Shown one piece after another: positions 8,006 through 16,428 of a DNA stretch of 41,060 bases. Position 1 is the stretch's first letter. Each line of letters begins with the position of its first letter. The stretch is from the NCBI GenBank assembly GCA_020348385.1, contig CP070750.1, positions 389,937 through 430,996 of the forward strand, given 5' to 3'. The notes under the pieces are model-generated. The model was not told where the DNA came from. It made no database searches and was given only the letters and a program-made list of their open reading frames with translations. The position numbers and the translations under genes were made by a program. This DNA comes from Candidatus Aminicenantota bacterium. Its GTDB lineage: Bacteria; Acidobacteriota; Aminicenantia; Aminicenantales; Aminicenantaceae.

Positions 8006-9007
8006 TTATATAATCTTCATCTTCATCCATTCTGCTGAGTTAAAAAAGTTCGCAGCCGCACTCCCTGGAGGAACCAATTCATCGCAGGCTTCCCTGACTT
8101 CTTCATCAAGTTTCATCTCTAAAACAGGGAGGAGCTCTTTCAACTGCTGCACCGAACGAGGTCCGATCAACGGCGCCGTGATTCCATCCTGGCCTTTGAC
8201 CCACAAAATGGAAAGCTTTGCCGGAGAAATCCCTATCTCTTTAGCCAGTCGGACAAAACGGTCTCCCACCTCGACCCCCTTCTGTGTCACACGCTCAGCA
8301 TAAATCCCCCCGCGAAGTGCTGCCCTTGAATCGACAGGATAGTCCTTAGCTGAAGAATAGCGTCCCAACAAAACTCCCATGGCCATCGGCGCCCAAGCTA
8401 AAATTCCCAACCCATAAGCCTTGCACAACGGAACAAGCTCATTCTCTATCCGTCTATCCAGAAGGTTGTACGGCGACTGTTCGAGGATATATTTCACATA
8501 CCCATATTTTTCGCTCACCATCAACGCTTCCATCACCTGCCAGGCCGGATGGGTAGAACAACCGACATAGCGGATTTTTCCCTGGCGGACCAGGTCGGTC
8601 AAAGCTCCCAGCGTTTCTTCTACCGCTAACTCCGGTGATGGGCGATGGATCTGATAAATATCGATATAATCCGTGTTCAATCGGCGCAGCGAATCCTCAC
8701 AGGCCTTAAGAATATGGAGCCTTGAATTCCTGCTATCATTAGGACCCGGGCCCATCGGATAGTGCACCTTCGTGGCCAACAACATTTTTTGACGATTGTT
8801 ATGCAGAGAAAGAGCTTTTCCGACAACACGCTCACATTCTCCTTTGGCATAACTGTTTCCGGTATCTATCAGATTGATCCCCGCCTCGACGGCCCTGTTT
8901 ACAATAGCTATACATTCCTCTTCCGGTGTGGGGTCGGCAAAATTTGCTGTCCCCAGACAAAGAGGAGAAACTTTCAATCCGGTTCGACCCAAAAGGCGAT
9001 ATTCCAT
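8006..9007 (-). CDS. Aldo/keto reductase
   Basis: A 333-residue cytoplasmic NADPH-dependent reductase of the AKR superfamily (TIM barrel). It begins [14 protein letters not shown] as typical AKRs do. The catalytic tetrad is visible: Asp in [10 protein letters not shown], Tyr in the same motif, Lys in LLATKVHY, His in DIYQIHRP. The coenzyme-binding region near [12 protein letters not shown] is also present. The start chosen overlaps the stop of the dctP-like gene as TAATG; an alternative ATG lies 9 nt upstream at 9016 but has no room for a ribosome binding site. It belongs to the five-gene TRAP operon and probably reduces an aldehyde or ketone derived from the imported compound; the substrate is unknown. 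Confidence 0.93.
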   Translation of the reverse strand: MEYRLLGRTGLKVSPLCLGTANFADPTPEEECIAIVNRAVEAGINLIDTGNSYAKGECERVVGKALSLHNNRQKMLLATKVHYPMGPGPNDSRNSRLHILKACEDSLRRLNTDYIDIYQIHRPSPELAVEETLGALTDLVRQGKIRYVGCSTHPAWQVMEALMVSEKYGYVKYILEQSPYNLLDRRIENELVPLCKAYGLGILAWAPMAMGVLLGRYSSAKDYPVDSRAALRGGIYAERVTQKGVEVGDRFVRLAKEIGISPAKLSILWVKGQDGITAPLIGPRSVQQLKELLPVLEMKLDEEVREACDELVPPGSAAANFFNSAEWMKMKII

Positions 9008-10035
9008 TATTCCCATCCTCTCTCTTCAGCGGAATTTTTATTCCATCCATAATCGAATTGAATAATCCTCTCGATCAGATCCATCCCTCCTACTTTATCC
9101 GCCCACTCCTTGTAGACCTTTTGCGACGCCTCCACAAACGGCTTTCGGTCTGGGATGGTGATCTTGACTCCCTTTTCAACCAATTGCAAAAGGGCTCTTT
9201 CCTCACTCTCGTTGTACCACTGCCGCTCTTTGCGAATCATCACTGACGCTGCTTCATCTATGATATTTTTGTATTCAAGCGGCAGTCTCTCGTAAAAGTA
9301 CCGGCTCATGATAACCGTTTCAATTAGATGAATCCATCCTACCTGAGCCCAGTAAGGAGCGGATTCGTAGAATTTTTTTGAGAAATAATTGGTGTTGGCT
9401 GCCTCTGCTCCATCTATCACACGCTGTTCGAGGGCGGTGTACAATTCACCGTAAGCCATGGGCATGGGATTGGCCCCAAAGGCCTTGAATGCTGCCAGGT
9501 GAAGGGGATTTTCCATCATCCTGATCTTCAGGCCTCTAAGATCCCCAATGGAATTTATGGGCTTTTCCACTGTCATGACGTGCCTGATTCCGGCATCGAA
9601 GTACCCCATAAGATGGAACCCTCGTTTCTCGAATGCAGGTTTCAGGCCTTCTCCGATTTCAGAATCGAGAACAGCATAAAAATGGTCTTTATTTTCGAAA
9701 AGGAACGGAAGCTCGAAGATATTCAATTCACGCACAAAACCGGCCAGAACACTGGCAATGTTGCTCATCTGGATCGTTCCCAACTGGATTCCTTCCACCA
9801 CATCACGCTGGTTCCCCAGTTGATTGTTCGGATAGATTTCGACTTTTACTTTTCCACCCGATTTTTCCTCGATAGTCTGTTTGAATAATTCGACAGCTCT
9901 GACCTGAGGTTCATGAGGATTCTGGCTGAGGCTAGCCTTGATAACATAAACCTTTTCTCTGCTCCCATTGCACACTGCGCCAGTAATAAGAATACTAATG
10001 ACAATAATGATTTTTAAAAACAGGATTCTTTTCAT
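9007..10035 (-). CDS. dctP: TRAP transporter substrate-binding protein, DctP family
   Basis: A 342-residue periplasmic solute receptor. It has an N-terminal signal sequence ([20 protein letters not shown]), then the DctP fold with [30 protein letters not shown], and the signature [13 protein letters not shown], in which Arg172 is the residue that usually binds the carboxylate of the ligand. [18 protein letters not shown] is the other family hallmark. It captures an organic acid in the periplasm and delivers it to the DctQM membrane complex, driven by an ion gradient. Its start overlaps the dctM stop as ATGA and its stop overlaps the reductase start, so the genes are tightly coupled. The exact acid cannot be inferred. 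Confidence 0.95.
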   Translation of the reverse strand: MKRILFLKIIIVISILITGAVCNGSREKVYVIKASLSQNPHEPQVRAVELFKQTIEEKSGGKVKVEIYPNNQLGNQRDVVEGIQLGTIQMSNIASVLAGFVRELNIFELPFLFENKDHFYAVLDSEIGEGLKPAFEKRGFHLMGYFDAGIRHVMTVEKPINSIGDLRGLKIRMMENPLHLAAFKAFGANPMPMAYGELYTALEQRVIDGAEAANTNYFSKKFYESAPYWAQVGWIHLIETVIMSRYFYERLPLEYKNIIDEAASVMIRKERQWYNESEERALLQLVEKGVKITIPDRKPFVEASQKVYKEWADKVGGMDLIERIIQFDYGWNKNSAEERGWE

Positions 10036-11312
10036 TTAACCGCCAACTCAGGAATCCACATAAACGTTTCTGGATAATATGTTACGATCAATAAAATAAC
10101 GATCATGGCCAATATGATCGGGAATACCCTAGGCGTGACCTGTCTTATCTTCCTCCCTGAAATGCCACACGAAACAAAAAGGGTTGCCCCATAGGGCGGT
10201 GTTATGTAACCGATGGCAAGGTTAACAGTGGCGATTATCCCGAAATGAACAGGATCAACTCCAAAACTCTGAGCGATCGGGAATAGAATTGGCATAAAAA
10301 CGATAATGGCGGAAAAACTCTCCATAAACATGCCGATAACAAGTAGAACGATATTGAGCAACACCAAAAACATCACCTTGCTTCCAATGTTGGCTTTCAG
10401 AAATTCGCCCAAATGAACGGGCAATTGTTTCACGGTGATCAACCAGGCAAAAAGAAAGGCCGTGCAGGCGATAAACATAATCACACAGGATGTTTCAGCC
10501 GATTTAAGAAATATTTTCGGAAGTTGCTTCAGAGTAATTTCCCTGTAAACGAACATGCCCACGATCAATCCATAAACCACAGCGACGACTGCAGCTTCCG
10601 TGGCTGTAAAGATTCCTCCCAAAATGCCGAACACGATAATAAACGGCAGACCAAGTCCTGGAAGCGCTTTTTTCCCGGTTTTCAAGACTTGCTGGAAATG
10701 GAATTTTGACGCTGACAGGTAGGCTTTTCCCCCTCTTTGCGCATGAAGGAAGGAAACCACCATCAAACCGATCCCGATCAACACACCGGGAACGATCCCG
10801 CCCAAAAACAAACTGGCAACGGACGTATCCGTGACATACCCTATCAGGATCATCAGAATGCTGGGGGGAATGATCGGGCCGATAGCGCCTGCCGCCGCGA
10901 TCAATGCCGTGGCAAAATCCATATCATATCCTTTCCTCTTCATGGCAGGCATCATGATAGAACCGACTGCCGCGGTATCTGCCGTGGATGACCCGGATAC
11001 GCCGGCAAAGATCATCGATGCCATGACCGACACCATCCCAAGACTGCCTTTGATAAACCCGAAACAGGCGCTGGAAAAATCCACGATCCTCCGTGAAATC
11101 CCCCCTTTATCCATCAGCTCACCGGCCAGCATAAACAACGGGATTGCCATAATCGGCCATGAATCCAGGGCTGTGAACATCCGTTGGGGCGCCAAAACCA
11201 TGGGGAGGGAGTTGTCAGACAAAAGAGAGAAACATGAACCTAGCCCCAGGGCAAAAGCGATGGGCATTCCAAAGAGAAGCAGAATCAATATGGATAAAAA
11301 TAAAATGAGCAT
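10032..11312 (-). CDS. dctM: TRAP transporter large permease subunit, DctM family
   Basis: A 426-residue integral membrane protein of about 12 helices, the transport subunit of a TRAP system. Recognisable family segments include FMLAGELMDKGGISRRI, GVSGSSTADTAAVGSIMMPAM and the repeat-like ATVNLAIGYITPPYGATLFV. These are the inverted repeats that form the ion and substrate sites in TRAP transporters. It partners DctQ encoded just upstream (4-nt gap) and receives substrate from DctP encoded just downstream (4-bp overlap). An AGGAG site precedes the start. Length is normal for a separate, non-fused DctM. Confidence 0.96.
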   Translation of the reverse strand: MLILFLSILILLLFGMPIAFALGLGSCFSLLSDNSLPMVLAPQRMFTALDSWPIMAIPLFMLAGELMDKGGISRRIVDFSSACFGFIKGSLGMVSVMASMIFAGVSGSSTADTAAVGSIMMPAMKRKGYDMDFATALIAAAGAIGPIIPPSILMILIGYVTDTSVASLFLGGIVPGVLIGIGLMVVSFLHAQRGGKAYLSASKFHFQQVLKTGKKALPGLGLPFIIVFGILGGIFTATEAAVVAVVYGLIVGMFVYREITLKQLPKIFLKSAETSCVIMFIACTAFLFAWLITVKQLPVHLGEFLKANIGSKVMFLVLLNIVLLVIGMFMESFSAIIVFMPILFPIAQSFGVDPVHFGIIATVNLAIGYITPPYGATLFVSCGISGRKIRQVTPRVFPIILAMIVILLIVTYYPETFMWIPELAVK

Positions 11313-11316
11313 CTTC

Positions 11317-11790
11317 CTAGTTCTCCTGAGAATTAAGAGATCTTTCTCTGATTAGGCCGGTTGTTTTGATAATGGCTTCAAGCAACATCAGAACTCCACT
11401 CAGCGGAAAAATGATATAGACAAAGGACATTTTCACCTGTAAAGCTGGAGAGAGCTGATACTGTCCTACCACCATCAATTTCCATCCAAAAATGGTAATG
11501 ACAAGAACATACAGGGCGATAAGCATACTCATCACTATGTTAATTATTCTTTTTGCTCTGCTGCTAAATCTGTGGCCAAAATAGTCCACTGCCAGGTGGC
11601 TCCCCTTACGGATACAAATAGAGGATGTAAGAAGGATGACCCAGACTTGGCAATATCGGGCCAATTCTTCTGTCCAGGAAGGAGGATCGTTAAAAATATA
11701 CCGGGCTACAACTTGATAAAAAACGACAGCGACAAGAACCAAAAACAAAAATATGATGCCGATTTCTGTGATCTTCCGGATAAATCTCAT
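11317..11790 (-). CDS. dctQ: TRAP transporter small permease subunit, DctQ family
   Basis: A 157-residue membrane protein with four predicted helices, matching DctQ: MRFIRKITEIGIIFLFLVLV, VVFYQVVARYIFNDPPSWTEELARY, GSHLAVDYF, and a last helix near SFVYIIFPLSGVLMLLEAI. It scaffolds the DctM subunit. I place the start at ATG 11790. A longer reading would need a TTG at 11829, but that TTG is the first triplet of a consensus -35 box (11829-11824), so it should be untranscribed. No ribosome binding site precedes 11790, which fits a nearly leaderless mRNA. First gene of the dctQ-dctM-dctP-AKR-M20 operon. Confidence 0.88.
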   Translation of the reverse strand: MRFIRKITEIGIIFLFLVLVAVVFYQVVARYIFNDPPSWTEELARYCQVWVILLTSSICIRKGSHLAVDYFGHRFSSRAKRIINIVMSMLIALYVLVITIFGWKLMVVGQYQLSPALQVKMSFVYIIFPLSGVLMLLEAIIKTTGLIRERSLNSQEN

Positions 11791-11800
11791 AAGTAACAAA

Positions 11801-11829
11801 GTTATATTGGTAAAAAAGCCGGATGTCAA
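11801..11829 (-). promoter_or_regulatory. Strong promoter of the TRAP operon, close to the start codon
   Basis: Minus strand: perfect TTGACA (11829-11824), exactly 17 bp, TATAAC (11806-11801; 5 of 6). Only 10 nt separate the -10 box from ATG 11790, so the predicted RNA start lies 2-4 nt before the start codon. Confidence 0.75.
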
Positions 11830-11952
11830 TTCTGTCTTTTTGCAAAGAGGGCAGAGAATTCATCGAACTTTTTGTAACCTAAAAAAATAGGACGTGATCT
11901 GCATTAGTGAATCGCAGGGCCAGGAGGGATATCTTTACAGAAAATTCCAGGA

Positions 11953-12462
11953 CTACTCTGTTTCAGGAGGTGGGGTGTTGCTGTTCCATATAAAGTGCGA
12001 ACTCCTCCATGAATTATCCGACTGGCGTTTCAGGATAAAGATGAATTTACCATCATACAGTATTTCTTCCCCTTTCGCCTTGGGCGTAGCTTTTAAACGA
12101 TAAGAGCATCTTGCAAATCCCCAGTTATCACTCACAGCGACCTCATCGATCGATGATTCTATCGCCAAGCTGAAATGCTCGAACGATGGGGAAAACCGTT
12201 CTCGTGCGGCCTTTTTATCAACAGTGCCTGCACCCTGAGGCATGAAGATGGCATCGTCAGTAAATGTAACCATCAAGCCATCCAGATCCCCAGATTCATG
12301 TGCAGCAAAAAAGTGTTCGACTAAAACCTTGATTGCTTCTTTATCAGCTTCGACATCTGCAATAGGCACAGCATTTTTTACTGCTTCCTCTGGCTGATTC
12401 TGGCAGCCAAATATAAAATTAAGAAGGATGATCAAGAACAAAATACCGAATAGTTTTTTCAT
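11953..12462 (-). CDS. SnoaL/DUF4440-like lipoprotein
   Basis: A 169-residue predicted lipoprotein with signal peptide MKKLFGILFLIILLNFIFGC and a single NTF2-like domain of the SnoaL/DUF4440 type (VEADKEAIKVLVEHFFAAHE, FTDDAIFMPQG, a final LKRQSDNSWRSSHFIWNSN strand). It is a paralogue of the tandem protein at 5569: same lipoprotein leader, same IWNSN C-terminus and near-identical promoter. The function of this lipoprotein form is unknown; it could bind a small hydrophobic molecule at the membrane. Start has a GAGGAGGAG site. It stands alone between the TRAP operon promoter and a 357-bp gap. Confidence 0.85.
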   Translation of the reverse strand: MKKLFGILFLIILLNFIFGCQNQPEEAVKNAVPIADVEADKEAIKVLVEHFFAAHESGDLDGLMVTFTDDAIFMPQGAGTVDKKAARERFSPSFEHFSLAIESSIDEVAVSDNWGFARCSYRLKATPKAKGEEILYDGKFIFILKRQSDNSWRSSHFIWNSNTPPPETE

Positions 12463-12507
12463 CGCTCCTCCTCTTTAAACGCACCATTGATCCCCAAGAC
12501 TGTAACA

Positions 12508-12536
12508 ATTAAATCTGACTTTTTCCTCTAAGTCAA
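12508..12536 (-). promoter_or_regulatory. Promoter of the SnoaL-like lipoprotein gene
   Basis: Minus strand TTGACT (12536-12531), 17-bp spacer, TTTAAT (12513-12508; 5 of 6). The spacer contains AAGTCA, the reverse complement of the TGACTT overlapping the -35 box, giving an inverted repeat with an 8-nt centre that could be an operator. Nearly identical to the element at 6591-6619. Confidence 0.7.
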
Positions 12537-12819
12537 CTCAAATGTGAAGAATCCCAATCGAGAAGATAGGGATTAAATTAGCTACTTGCGTTTATCGTTT
12601 ATGAAGATATCTGAGAATAGCAAGAGTGGCTGCTCTTCCCAAATATTTTGGCCAATTTGGGAAGTTCATCGAGATGGACAAAATGCATAAATAAAGAATC
12701 GATGAGTTCTGCTGAGGAATGTCTTACTCTTATCTTTTTGTATTGAAAAATCAGTGTTGAATAATACCAAATAAAGGAGTAAAAGAAGTAGTAGAATAGA
12801 GAGGAAAGGGAGGGAAAGC
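12537..12819. other. Remainder of a 357-bp intergenic gap, with an inverted repeat
   Basis: No gene is apparent between the promoter at 12508-12536 and the small gene at 12820. The only marked structure is a perfect inverted repeat, arms CTTCCCAAAT (12635-12644) and ATTTGGGAAG (12655-12664), with a 10-nt loop and no T-run on either strand. The stretch before 12820 is AT-rich and should hold that gene's promoter, but I cannot fix the boxes. Confidence 0.5.
12635..12664. repeat. Perfect 10-bp inverted repeat
   Basis: Arms 12635-12644 and 12655-12664 are exact reverse complements around a 10-nt centre. It could be an operator for the gene at 12820 or an RNA hairpin; the absence of a following T-run argues against a terminator. 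Confidence 0.5.
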
Positions 12820-13032
12820 ATGACGCATGACCAGGACATAGAGTTCGGAAGAATATACAGACAAGTCACAAACCAGCTTAGCCAAGCAATCAGAATCCTC
12901 GAAGACGTAAAAGACAAATGTCTTCGGACAAAACATTCGGTATTCCAACGAGTCGCCATGGATGGAGAGACAGGCATACAAAAGACAATTGATGAAATCA
13001 GGCTTTTGATCACAAAAGTTCAAGCGTTTTAA
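12820..13032 (+). CDS. Small hypothetical helical protein
   Basis: A 70-residue charged protein with no signal or membrane segment, predicted mostly alpha-helical: MTHDQDIEFGRIYRQVTNQL, ILEDVKDKC, and KTIDEIRLLITKVQAF at the end. I do not recognise a family. It is likely a real gene because a purine-rich AGGGAGGG ribosome binding site sits 5-6 nt before the ATG. No enzymatic motif is visible; a small coiled-coil adaptor or regulator is possible but unproven. Confidence 0.6.
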   Translation: MTHDQDIEFGRIYRQVTNQLSQAIRILEDVKDKCLRTKHSVFQRVAMDGETGIQKTIDEIRLLITKVQAF

Positions 13033-13111
13033 AATCTCCCTTTTTTTCTAAGGATAAACTGTCCATCCACCATCTCTTTTTTTTTGAGCCTTAAGACTAG
13101 AGGTCGGATGT

Positions 13112-13140
13112 TTGACTTTTTACATATCTGTTGTTATTTG
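13112..13140 (+). promoter_or_regulatory. Promoter abutting the start of the 13147 propeller gene
   Basis: TTGACT (13112-13117), 17-bp spacer, TATTTG (13135-13140, weak). Only 6 nt (TAAAAT) lie between this -10 and ATG 13147 and no ribosome binding site exists, so the transcript may start at the ATG itself. Confidence 0.45.
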
Positions 13141-13146
13141 TAAAAT

Positions 13147-14211
13147 ATGATAGGGTTCGTTTTAATCTTCAGCTTTTTACTTGCTTCATCATCGCCTACC
13201 CAAGTCGCCATCGAAAATCCGGAAAAGCCATTGAATGATAAATTGGGCAGATTGGTGAAGATTCAAGAAATCTTAAGAATCACAGATGAAGGAGGAAGTT
13301 TTTACTTTCAATACCCCCCCTTTATCAAGGTGGCAGCGGATGGGACAATATTTGTTTACGACCAAGATGAGCTTCTGCGTTTTGATCAAAACGGTAAATT
13401 CCTGCACAATTATTATAAAAAAGGGCAGGGTCCTGGCGAGTTGAACTATGTGAGAAACTACACATTCCAAGACGATCGATTGATCGTCCACAGCGCCAAT
13501 CCGAATAAAATCGTCTGGTTCAATTTCGACGGGACTTTAATCAAAGACCAGAAAATTTTCGACGTTCCCGGTTCAATCAAATTTCAGCTGCTCAAAAACA
13601 GCACTTACTATTTTTGGAAATTTGAATTCCCAGCTCGGACAGGAAAACCCACCACCGTAGATATCCCCCAAGTTTTGGTGGCCGTCGACCAAGACGGAAA
13701 AGTGATCGAAGACCTTGTTTCTTTCCCGATAAAATCGTATGTAATGGGAGGAGCATTAGTCCAATACAGCACCATGAGGTCTGTCCCTTACAAAAACAGG
13801 CATATTTTCATAACACACACACGAGAATATTCGGTTAAGCTTTTCGATACTCAATCCAAAAAAGTGCTGCGCACATTTAACAGAGCTTACAAACGAGTAA
13901 AAACGCCAAAAGACCATCAAGGAGCCGCTATCGTTTTTGAGGGAAAACGCTATGGCCCAGAACAAGAGAAATACTTGAATGATATCAATAATTTATTCAT
14001 TTTCAATGAGTTATTGTGGGTGGTAACGTCCACCAAGGACAAAGAAAATAGACCTCTCATCGATGTATTCGATTTTGACGGGAGGTATCTCGATTCCTTC
14101 TATCTTGATGTCACCGGCACTCTTATTGCAACGCATAGAAACATGCTATTCGTAAGAGAAAAGGAAGAGGACGAGTTGATCCATCTCGTTATATACGAAG
14201 TGATCGATTGA
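13147..14211 (+). CDS. Exported 6-bladed beta-propeller protein
   Basis: A 354-residue secreted protein with a short signal peptide (MIGFVLIFSFLLASSS) followed by repeated blades of the 6-bladed beta-propeller type common in Bacteroidota and Acidobacteriota relatives. The family motif KGQGPGE is at residues 92-98, next to a strand of the kind LRFDQNGKFL. Other blades contain VWFNFDGTLI and FDFDGRYLDSF. Such proteins are thought to be periplasmic or surface scaffolds or ligand binders; no catalytic site is visible. The start codon has no ribosome binding site, but the upstream promoter supports it. The stop overlaps the next gene's TTG start (TTGA, 14208-14211), so the two are coupled. Confidence 0.85.
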   Translation: MIGFVLIFSFLLASSSPTQVAIENPEKPLNDKLGRLVKIQEILRITDEGGSFYFQYPPFIKVAADGTIFVYDQDELLRFDQNGKFLHNYYKKGQGPGELNYVRNYTFQDDRLIVHSANPNKIVWFNFDGTLIKDQKIFDVPGSIKFQLLKNSTYYFWKFEFPARTGKPTTVDIPQVLVAVDQDGKVIEDLVSFPIKSYVMGGALVQYSTMRSVPYKNRHIFITHTREYSVKLFDTQSKKVLRTFNRAYKRVKTPKDHQGAAIVFEGKRYGPEQEKYLNDINNLFIFNELLWVVTSTKDKENRPLIDVFDFDGRYLDSFYLDVTGTLIATHRNMLFVREKEEDELIHLVIYEVID

Positions 14212-15002
14212 ACGACATTTTCATTTTAAAATTAGTCTTGTCTTTTCTGATAGGTGGGCTTTGGGTATCAACAGCCACCCATCTCGCTGACAAACACGGT
14301 ACAAAAGTAGGAGGCATCATCACTGGCCTCCCTTCCACAGCTCTTATCTCCTTGTTCTTTATTGGATGGACCCAGACTCCTGTCGTTGCAGTAAATGCCA
14401 CAACAATTATTCCCGCCATTGGCTCTGTAAACGCTTTGTTTTTATTGGTTTATGTATCACTGGTCCGAACGAACTTTTTTCTAGCTCTCGGCTGTTCATT
14501 CCTTGCTTGGAGCGGGCTTTCTCTCTTTCTTATCCGTATGAATTTCCATGACTTTTTGCTCTCGATAGCTATCTATGTTGTCGTTGTGTTTCTATCATTT
14601 TTCCTGATCGAAAAAGGCATAAAAGTTAAATCAGAGCGGCCGGGCTCAGCAAAAAACACTCTGAGAACCTTGATATTTCGAGGCTTATTCAGCGGGACCA
14701 TCATTGTTTTAGCTGTTTTTATGGGAAAGATCGGTGGCCCGCTTTTAGGCGGAATGTTTGCCATGTTTCCAGCCATGTTCACGGGAACTCTATTGATCAC
14801 ATATTTTTCTCACGGATCTCTATTTTCCTCGGCCATGATGAAAGTGGCTTTACTCAGTGCATCCAGTGTGGTTCTTTATGCCATTCTTGTCCGCTTCACT
14901 TATATTCCCTTCGGATTATTCCTGGGAACTCTTGTATCCATCCTTTTATCATTCTCCTATGCCTTCATCATCCACGCCGTTCTAGTAAAAAGAATCTCTT
15001 GA
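14208..15002 (+). CDS. Internally duplicated multi-pass membrane protein
   Basis: A 264-residue inner-membrane protein with about eight helices. Two halves look homologous: GGIITGLPSTALISL in the first and GGMFAMFPAMFTGTL in the second, each preceded by a long hydrophobic helix (LVLSFLIGGLWVSTATHLAD; IFRGLFSGTIIVLAVFMGKI). The halves resemble small DUF3147-type membrane proteins, so it may be a fused dimer; I am not certain of the family. It starts at TTG 14208, overlapping the propeller stop by 4 bp, which predicts translational coupling and a functional link with the exported propeller. A transporter or exporter role is possible; no substrate is indicated. Confidence 0.75.
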   Translation: MNDIFILKLVLSFLIGGLWVSTATHLADKHGTKVGGIITGLPSTALISLFFIGWTQTPVVAVNATTIIPAIGSVNALFLLVYVSLVRTNFFLALGCSFLAWSGLSLFLIRMNFHDFLLSIAIYVVVVFLSFFLIEKGIKVKSERPGSAKNTLRTLIFRGLFSGTIIVLAVFMGKIGGPLLGGMFAMFPAMFTGTLLITYFSHGSLFSSAMMKVALLSASSVVLYAILVRFTYIPFGLFLGTLVSILLSFSYAFIIHAVLVKRIS

Positions 15003-15067
15003 GGTCTTTTTCTTTTTGTTCGTTTGTGAACACTGGATGTCCAAGCTTGAACGATTTTAAGCAACGA

Positions 15068-15646
15068 TTACCAGAAACGGTGCAGGCTTGCGTCTTCGAA
15101 TTCAAAAGCTTCATCAATATGTTTCAGGACAAATTCCTGCAACTCTTCGGTCGAGGCTGTGAGAACGATCGTATCATCCCGGCGTTCGTGCTTTATGAAA
15201 ACTGCATTTGCCTCGATATTTTTCTTCAACCAATCTAGATCAAAAAAAGCCAGGCGGAGAACATGCCCTTCCAACGAAATCCTCATAAAGGAATGGGCCG
15301 GGATCACATGCATGTTGTAAAACTCAGAGCTTGTTTCGGGCTCCTCGGGATATAAATCCAGGAACATGTATTCTCCCAGTTTGAGTAAATGAGCCTCGAA
15401 CATCCCCTCCTCCTCGCTATCCCGGATAATCAAGCGGTAAGATTTATCCCCTAATTTTTCAAAGATCCACAGCTCAGACAGGTCTTTTTCATGATTCTCC
15501 TCACCCCAGGTCCCTACGAGGCCTGATTCGAAGACCAGGTCTTTTTCAAAATACAAAGGGTGGACGGACAATACAAAACATCCTGTCATCCCCAAAACAA
15601 GGATCAAAACCAAAACACCGACAACGAATGTTTTCCTAAATTTCAT
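15068..15646 (-). CDS. Hypothetical lipoprotein in an ECF sigma operon
   Basis: A 192-residue predicted lipoprotein: signal peptide with lipobox GMTGC (lipid-modified Cys about residue 23), followed by FVLSVHPLYFEKDLVFESGL and VGTWGEE. The body is beta-rich and acidic, without transmembrane segments. I know no function for it. It is the third gene of the sigma/anti-sigma operon, starting 1 nt after the anti-sigma stop with its GAGGAG site inside that gene's end. Its position suggests an envelope protein whose level follows the sigma factor, or a sensor feeding the anti-sigma factor. Confidence 0.75.
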   Translation of the reverse strand: MKFRKTFVVGVLVLILVLGMTGCFVLSVHPLYFEKDLVFESGLVGTWGEENHEKDLSELWIFEKLGDKSYRLIIRDSEEEGMFEAHLLKLGEYMFLDLYPEEPETSSEFYNMHVIPAHSFMRISLEGHVLRLAFFDLDWLKKNIEANAVFIKHERRDDTIVLTASTEELQEFVLKHIDEAFEFEDASLHRFW

Positions 15647-15647
15647 G

Positions 15648-16427
15648 TCAAACTCCTCTATTGAAAAAAGGATTGAAGGTTTTCACCAGGACCTTTTCGA
15701 TCTGCCGCCGCTCCTGTTTGGATGAGTCGGGCATCAGAAAAACAGCCACATAAATATTCTCCAGAGATCCCGTTCGGGTGATCAAGCGTTTCAGCCTGTG
15801 ATGGATCCAGGGATATCCCTTGTACAGGGATAGATTACGGCCCTGTCCACAATAGTCGATAATGAATGTACTTGGTCCCTTTTTTGAATCCTTCTTGTGC
15901 ATAACAGCATACACACCGGATTGGCTAGGGGCTTCCCAGCTATCCAGCCTGTGAGGGCCATCAAAAGCTTTGAAGAACACATGTTCCGGATCCCAAGCTA
16001 GCTCCGAACTTCCCTTTTCGGGAATGGATGAAATCTTCTCCAATAGTTGATCTGATGTTACTTTTTCGGGTGAATGGAAGACTAAAAAGGCAGTTAAAAT
16101 CAGAAGAATCCCGAGCGCAAAGGCTCCAACGATTCGGGCAGTTTTTTGCGGAAATAAAAAAAGAAATTGTGCTCGGGAACGACGGGCATCTTTCTGATTT
16201 TCATGAATCACCCGGGTGACTTTTTCAGAAAAATTAGGAGGCAACGCGTCGGGAAGATCAAGCTTGGAGATTTTATGCACACTATTTATCGCCTTTTTCA
16301 ACCCCTCCAGTTCAGCGGCACATCCTGGACAGTGCTCGAGATGAATCTCGACAGATTTCTTTTTTCTCTCAGGAAGATCATCGCCAACGAACAAAATAAG
16401 TTGTTTTTTTACTTTCTGGCATCTCAT
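15648..16427 (-). CDS. Anti-sigma factor with zinc-finger (zf-HC2) domain
   Basis: A 259-residue single-pass membrane protein. The cytoplasmic N-terminus holds the anti-sigma zinc motif: Cys3, then His29-xxx-Cys33-xx-Cys36 (HLEHCPGC). A transmembrane helix follows at about residues 98-117 (AFALGILLILTAFLVF), then a periplasmic domain of about 140 residues with no recognised fold. It should hold the ECF sigma factor encoded just upstream (1-nt gap) until a periplasmic signal releases it. The ribosome binding site GGAGGG lies within the end of the sigma gene. The periplasmic part is probably the sensor. Confidence 0.88.
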   Translation of the reverse strand: MRCQKVKKQLILFVGDDLPERKKKSVEIHLEHCPGCAAELEGLKKAINSVHKISKLDLPDALPPNFSEKVTRVIHENQKDARRSRAQFLFLFPQKTARIVGAFALGILLILTAFLVFHSPEKVTSDQLLEKISSIPEKGSSELAWDPEHVFFKAFDGPHRLDSWEAPSQSGVYAVMHKKDSKKGPSTFIIDYCGQGRNLSLYKGYPWIHHRLKRLITRTGSLENIYVAVFLMPDSSKQERRQIEKVLVKTFNPFFNRGV

Positions 16428-16428
16428 C

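Noticed and set aside
10831..11355. Plus-strand open frame of 174 codons across dctM
   Set aside because: Antisense to the conserved TRAP permease; composition rich in Ala, Ile and Pro mirrors the membrane helices of the real gene.
11791..11829. N-terminal extension of DctQ from a TTG codon at 11829
   Set aside because: The TTG belongs to a perfect TTGACA -35 box with a matching -10 at 11806-11801, so this stretch should not be transcribed into the mRNA; DctQ homology begins at the ATG 11790.
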